Part shown: positions 62,273 through 64,000 of the stretch, in pieces | Layout of the letters: every line of letters begins with the position of its first letter | How positions within the stretch are numbered: the stretch's first letter is position 1 | DNA from: Sinotaia quadrata | Lineage: Eukaryota; Mollusca; Gastropoda; Architaenioglossa; Viviparidae | Direction: 5' to 3' | Assembly (NCBI GenBank): GCA_028829895.1 | Contig: CM054177.1 | Span: 36,920,564 to 36,984,563 of the forward strand | Length of the DNA: 64,000 nucleotides | Position numbers and translations under genes: made by a program | The notes under the pieces: model-generated | Databases searched by the model: none | What the model was told of the DNA's origin: nothing | What the model saw: only the letters and a program-made list of their open reading frames with translations

Positions 62273-64000
62273 CAGTGGTGCACAAACGTTTTGAGTCAGG
62301 GGCCACAATCTGACTTGTCGAAACTGTCAGGGGACACAAAAAAGTGAAGATCAAAATCATCCCACACAAGATAGATATTGCATCTAAGAACACACAAATA
62401 ACAATTAAGACTATAATTACAACAAAGAAGTTGCATACTAAGACTCATTCTAAAAATGTTATGATACGTCAACTTTCACAAAGTCAGTGTGATGGATGTG
62501 CTGCATGTCATCTGCAAGCTTCGAAATGTCTGGCTTGATGTTTGACGTTGAAAGAGGCAAAATTGCTTCCAGATTAGTCAGCTCACTGCGGATGTTGCTT
62601 TTGTTCAGTGTCATCTGTGAGAAAGCCTGTTCACAGCAGTATGTGCTGCCAAACATGCTAGTGTGGACAAGTACATTATCTTTCAGATTAGCAAATGTAT
62701 CAGGCAATGTTCTGTAGAAGTCAAGCAAACTGTTTTCTCGGTAAGTAGCACGCAGTTCATCAGATGCCTGGAGATCAGTAAGTTTGAGCTGGTATTCTGC
62801 GGACATGTCATCCACTGACACACTGAATGGATCAGCAAAAAGTTTCATTAGCAATCTGCATTGGTCAAAGTCATGAAACCATGAATTGAAAGACTGAACC
62901 AATGTATCTAGCTTTCCAACATAAACATTTGTGTCAATGTCCTGACTCTTCTGTAGCTGTGACTGAAAAGTGGGAAAGTTCACAAAGTTCCCCGATGCTG
63001 CTTGCTGCCGGAACAACTGCAACTTTGTCCTGAATGCCAAGATGTGATTTGCAAGTTGACAAACTAGCTGATTTTTGCCTTGCAACTTCAAATTCAGATC
63101 ATATAAGTATTGTGTCATGTCGACCAGAAAGGTCAAATCAGCTTGCCATGCTGGATTAGTCATGGAAGCAACTTCTGTGTCTTTGTTCTTGCTTCTGAGG
63201 AATTCTATGACCTCTTCAATTAACTCCCAGAATCTTTTGGGCATCTTCCCTCAACTCAGCCAGAGTACCTCACAGCAAATAAACAAGGTCACCATAATCT
63301 GCATCAATTTCTTCAAGAAGATTTTGAAATTGGCGGTGATTGAGTCCTCGTGATTTGATTAAATTAATTGTTTTCGTCACTAATGCCATCAGTGCCTGAA
63401 AACCAAGTTCTTTACTGCACAGGTTCGCAACTTCACCAATTGTCTGTTCTGCTTTCCTCTATGCTTCATCAACAGTGCTACCAGCCTGTTACTTTCTCCG
63501 GTCATGGCTGGTGCTCCATCAGTTGTCACACTTACCAGTTTAGTGAAATCCAGTGAAACACTACTACACAGTTGCACTGTCTCTTCAAATAGAGCAGACG
63601 CAGTTGTCTGACCCTTCATGGAACCCATGCCGATAAATTCCTCTGTGATATCAAATGATGACGATACACCACGAACAAAAACTAGCAGCTGTGCAGTTGA
63701 ATTGATGTCAGTCGACTCATCTGCAGACAAAGAGAAGTAGATCAAGTTGGCTGCTTTGTTTGCAAGCTGTCTTGTCATGTCTGATGAGAGGTGTGAAATT
63801 CTTCGTTGAACTGTCATACAATTCAAAGCCACTGCCTGCAGTTTGCGAACTGCTTCCGGACACAACTTTTCTGATGCAGTAATCATACATTGCTTGACAA
63901 AATCACCGTCAGTGAAAAGATTTTGCTATCATCAACGAAATCTCGTAACTGACCTCATACGCTGCACTAAAATCTGCTGACTGCTTTGAGAAAATGTTCT
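62273..64000 (-). mobile_element. hAT transposon (GTF2IRD2-like), continues past the right edge
   Basis: The end CAGTGGTGCACAAACGTTTT, followed by GAGTCAGGGGCCACA, is a typical Charlie-type hAT terminal repeat. The 8 bases before it are CTGAAGAG (62265-62272), the expected place for the target duplication, whose partner is outside the window. A minus-strand transposase relic fills the element. It differs in ends and protein from the hAT at 2456-6017, so these are separate lineages. Confidence 0.82.
62459..64000 (-). pseudogene. hAT transposase (GTF2IRD2/FAM200-like) pseudogene, partial
   Basis: From the right edge on the minus strand: FSAAYEVSYEISLMIA (N-terminal block, with stops), then MITASEKLCPEAVRKL, SLSADESTDINSTAQLLVFV (first catalytic Asp region) and VSVTTDGAPAMTGESNRLVA (second Asp). 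A frame change near 63420 leads into LCSKELGFQALMALVTKTIN and SRGLNHRQFQNLLEEIDADY. Another near 63240 leads into a 261-codon open part with LTFLVDMTQYLYDLNLKLQG, then TSMFGSTYCCEQAFSQMTLN, the dimerisation motif, ending at a stop at 62459. It has at least two frameshifts and some stops, so it is inactive. The fairly long open parts suggest it is younger than the other hAT relics. Confidence 0.85.

Noticed and set aside
1..64000. CRISPR arrays, operons, rRNA and tRNA genes
   Set aside because: None seen. The repeats are microsatellites, minisatellites or transposon ends, and no cloverleaf or rRNA core sequence was recognised on either strand.

Overview
This is an AT-rich window from an animal nuclear genome. 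It is dominated by one large multi-exon gene on the minus strand whose introns are full of decayed transposable elements. Nothing bacterial or phage-like is present: there are no operons, no ribosome binding sites and no CRISPR array. The introns run to about 10 kb. The element set is BED-finger hAT, piggyBac, RTE and CR1/L2 LINEs, and solo LTRs. The gene is clearly related to LYST but well diverged from the vertebrate protein. Together these suggest an invertebrate, most plausibly a mollusc or other lophotrochozoan, but the species cannot be fixed from the sequence alone.

The gene is the middle part of a LYST homologue (lysosomal trafficking regulator, BEACH-domain family). Eleven exons were found by reading the minus strand: 61890-61727, 61239-61092, 54801-54596, 44724-44658, 42890-42778, 35344-35212, 26869-26726, 24705-24552, 22035-21903, 14794-14620 and 7398-7202. 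Every junction keeps the reading frame, every acceptor is AG, and the order matches the family protein. The last six exons form the concanavalin-A-like lectin segment that lies upstream of the PH-BEACH and WD40 regions. The 5' exons lie beyond the right edge. The 3' exons (BEACH, WD40) lie beyond the left edge.

Intron contents from left to right: a hAT transposon (2456-6017) split by a solo LTR (3857-5338); a solo LTR (9711-11275); a 2.2 kb solo LTR (18506-20721) inside locally duplicated sequence; hAT relics near 29 and 33 kb; an RTE LINE 3' tail (35714-35908); a solo LTR (37545-38309); a second copy of the long LTR (46327-48636), also inside a local duplication; a piggyBac relic (about 50.3-51.0 kb); a small LTR (51585-52046); a CR1/L2-like LINE relic (about 53.6-54.35 kb); a second piggyBac copy (about 55.1-56.3 kb); an RTE LINE (57.5-60.6 kb) carrying a CA-repeat expansion inside its reverse transcriptase; and a second, GTF2IRD2-like hAT starting at 62273 and running off the right edge. 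All the transposase and reverse transcriptase genes seen carry stops, frameshifts or catalytic changes.

No wholly new biological system was found. The best material is the phase-consistent LYST gene model with a GC-AG intron, five or six solo LTRs with intact 5 bp target duplications, the LTR nested in a hAT open reading frame, and the repeat expansion in the LINE reverse transcriptase.
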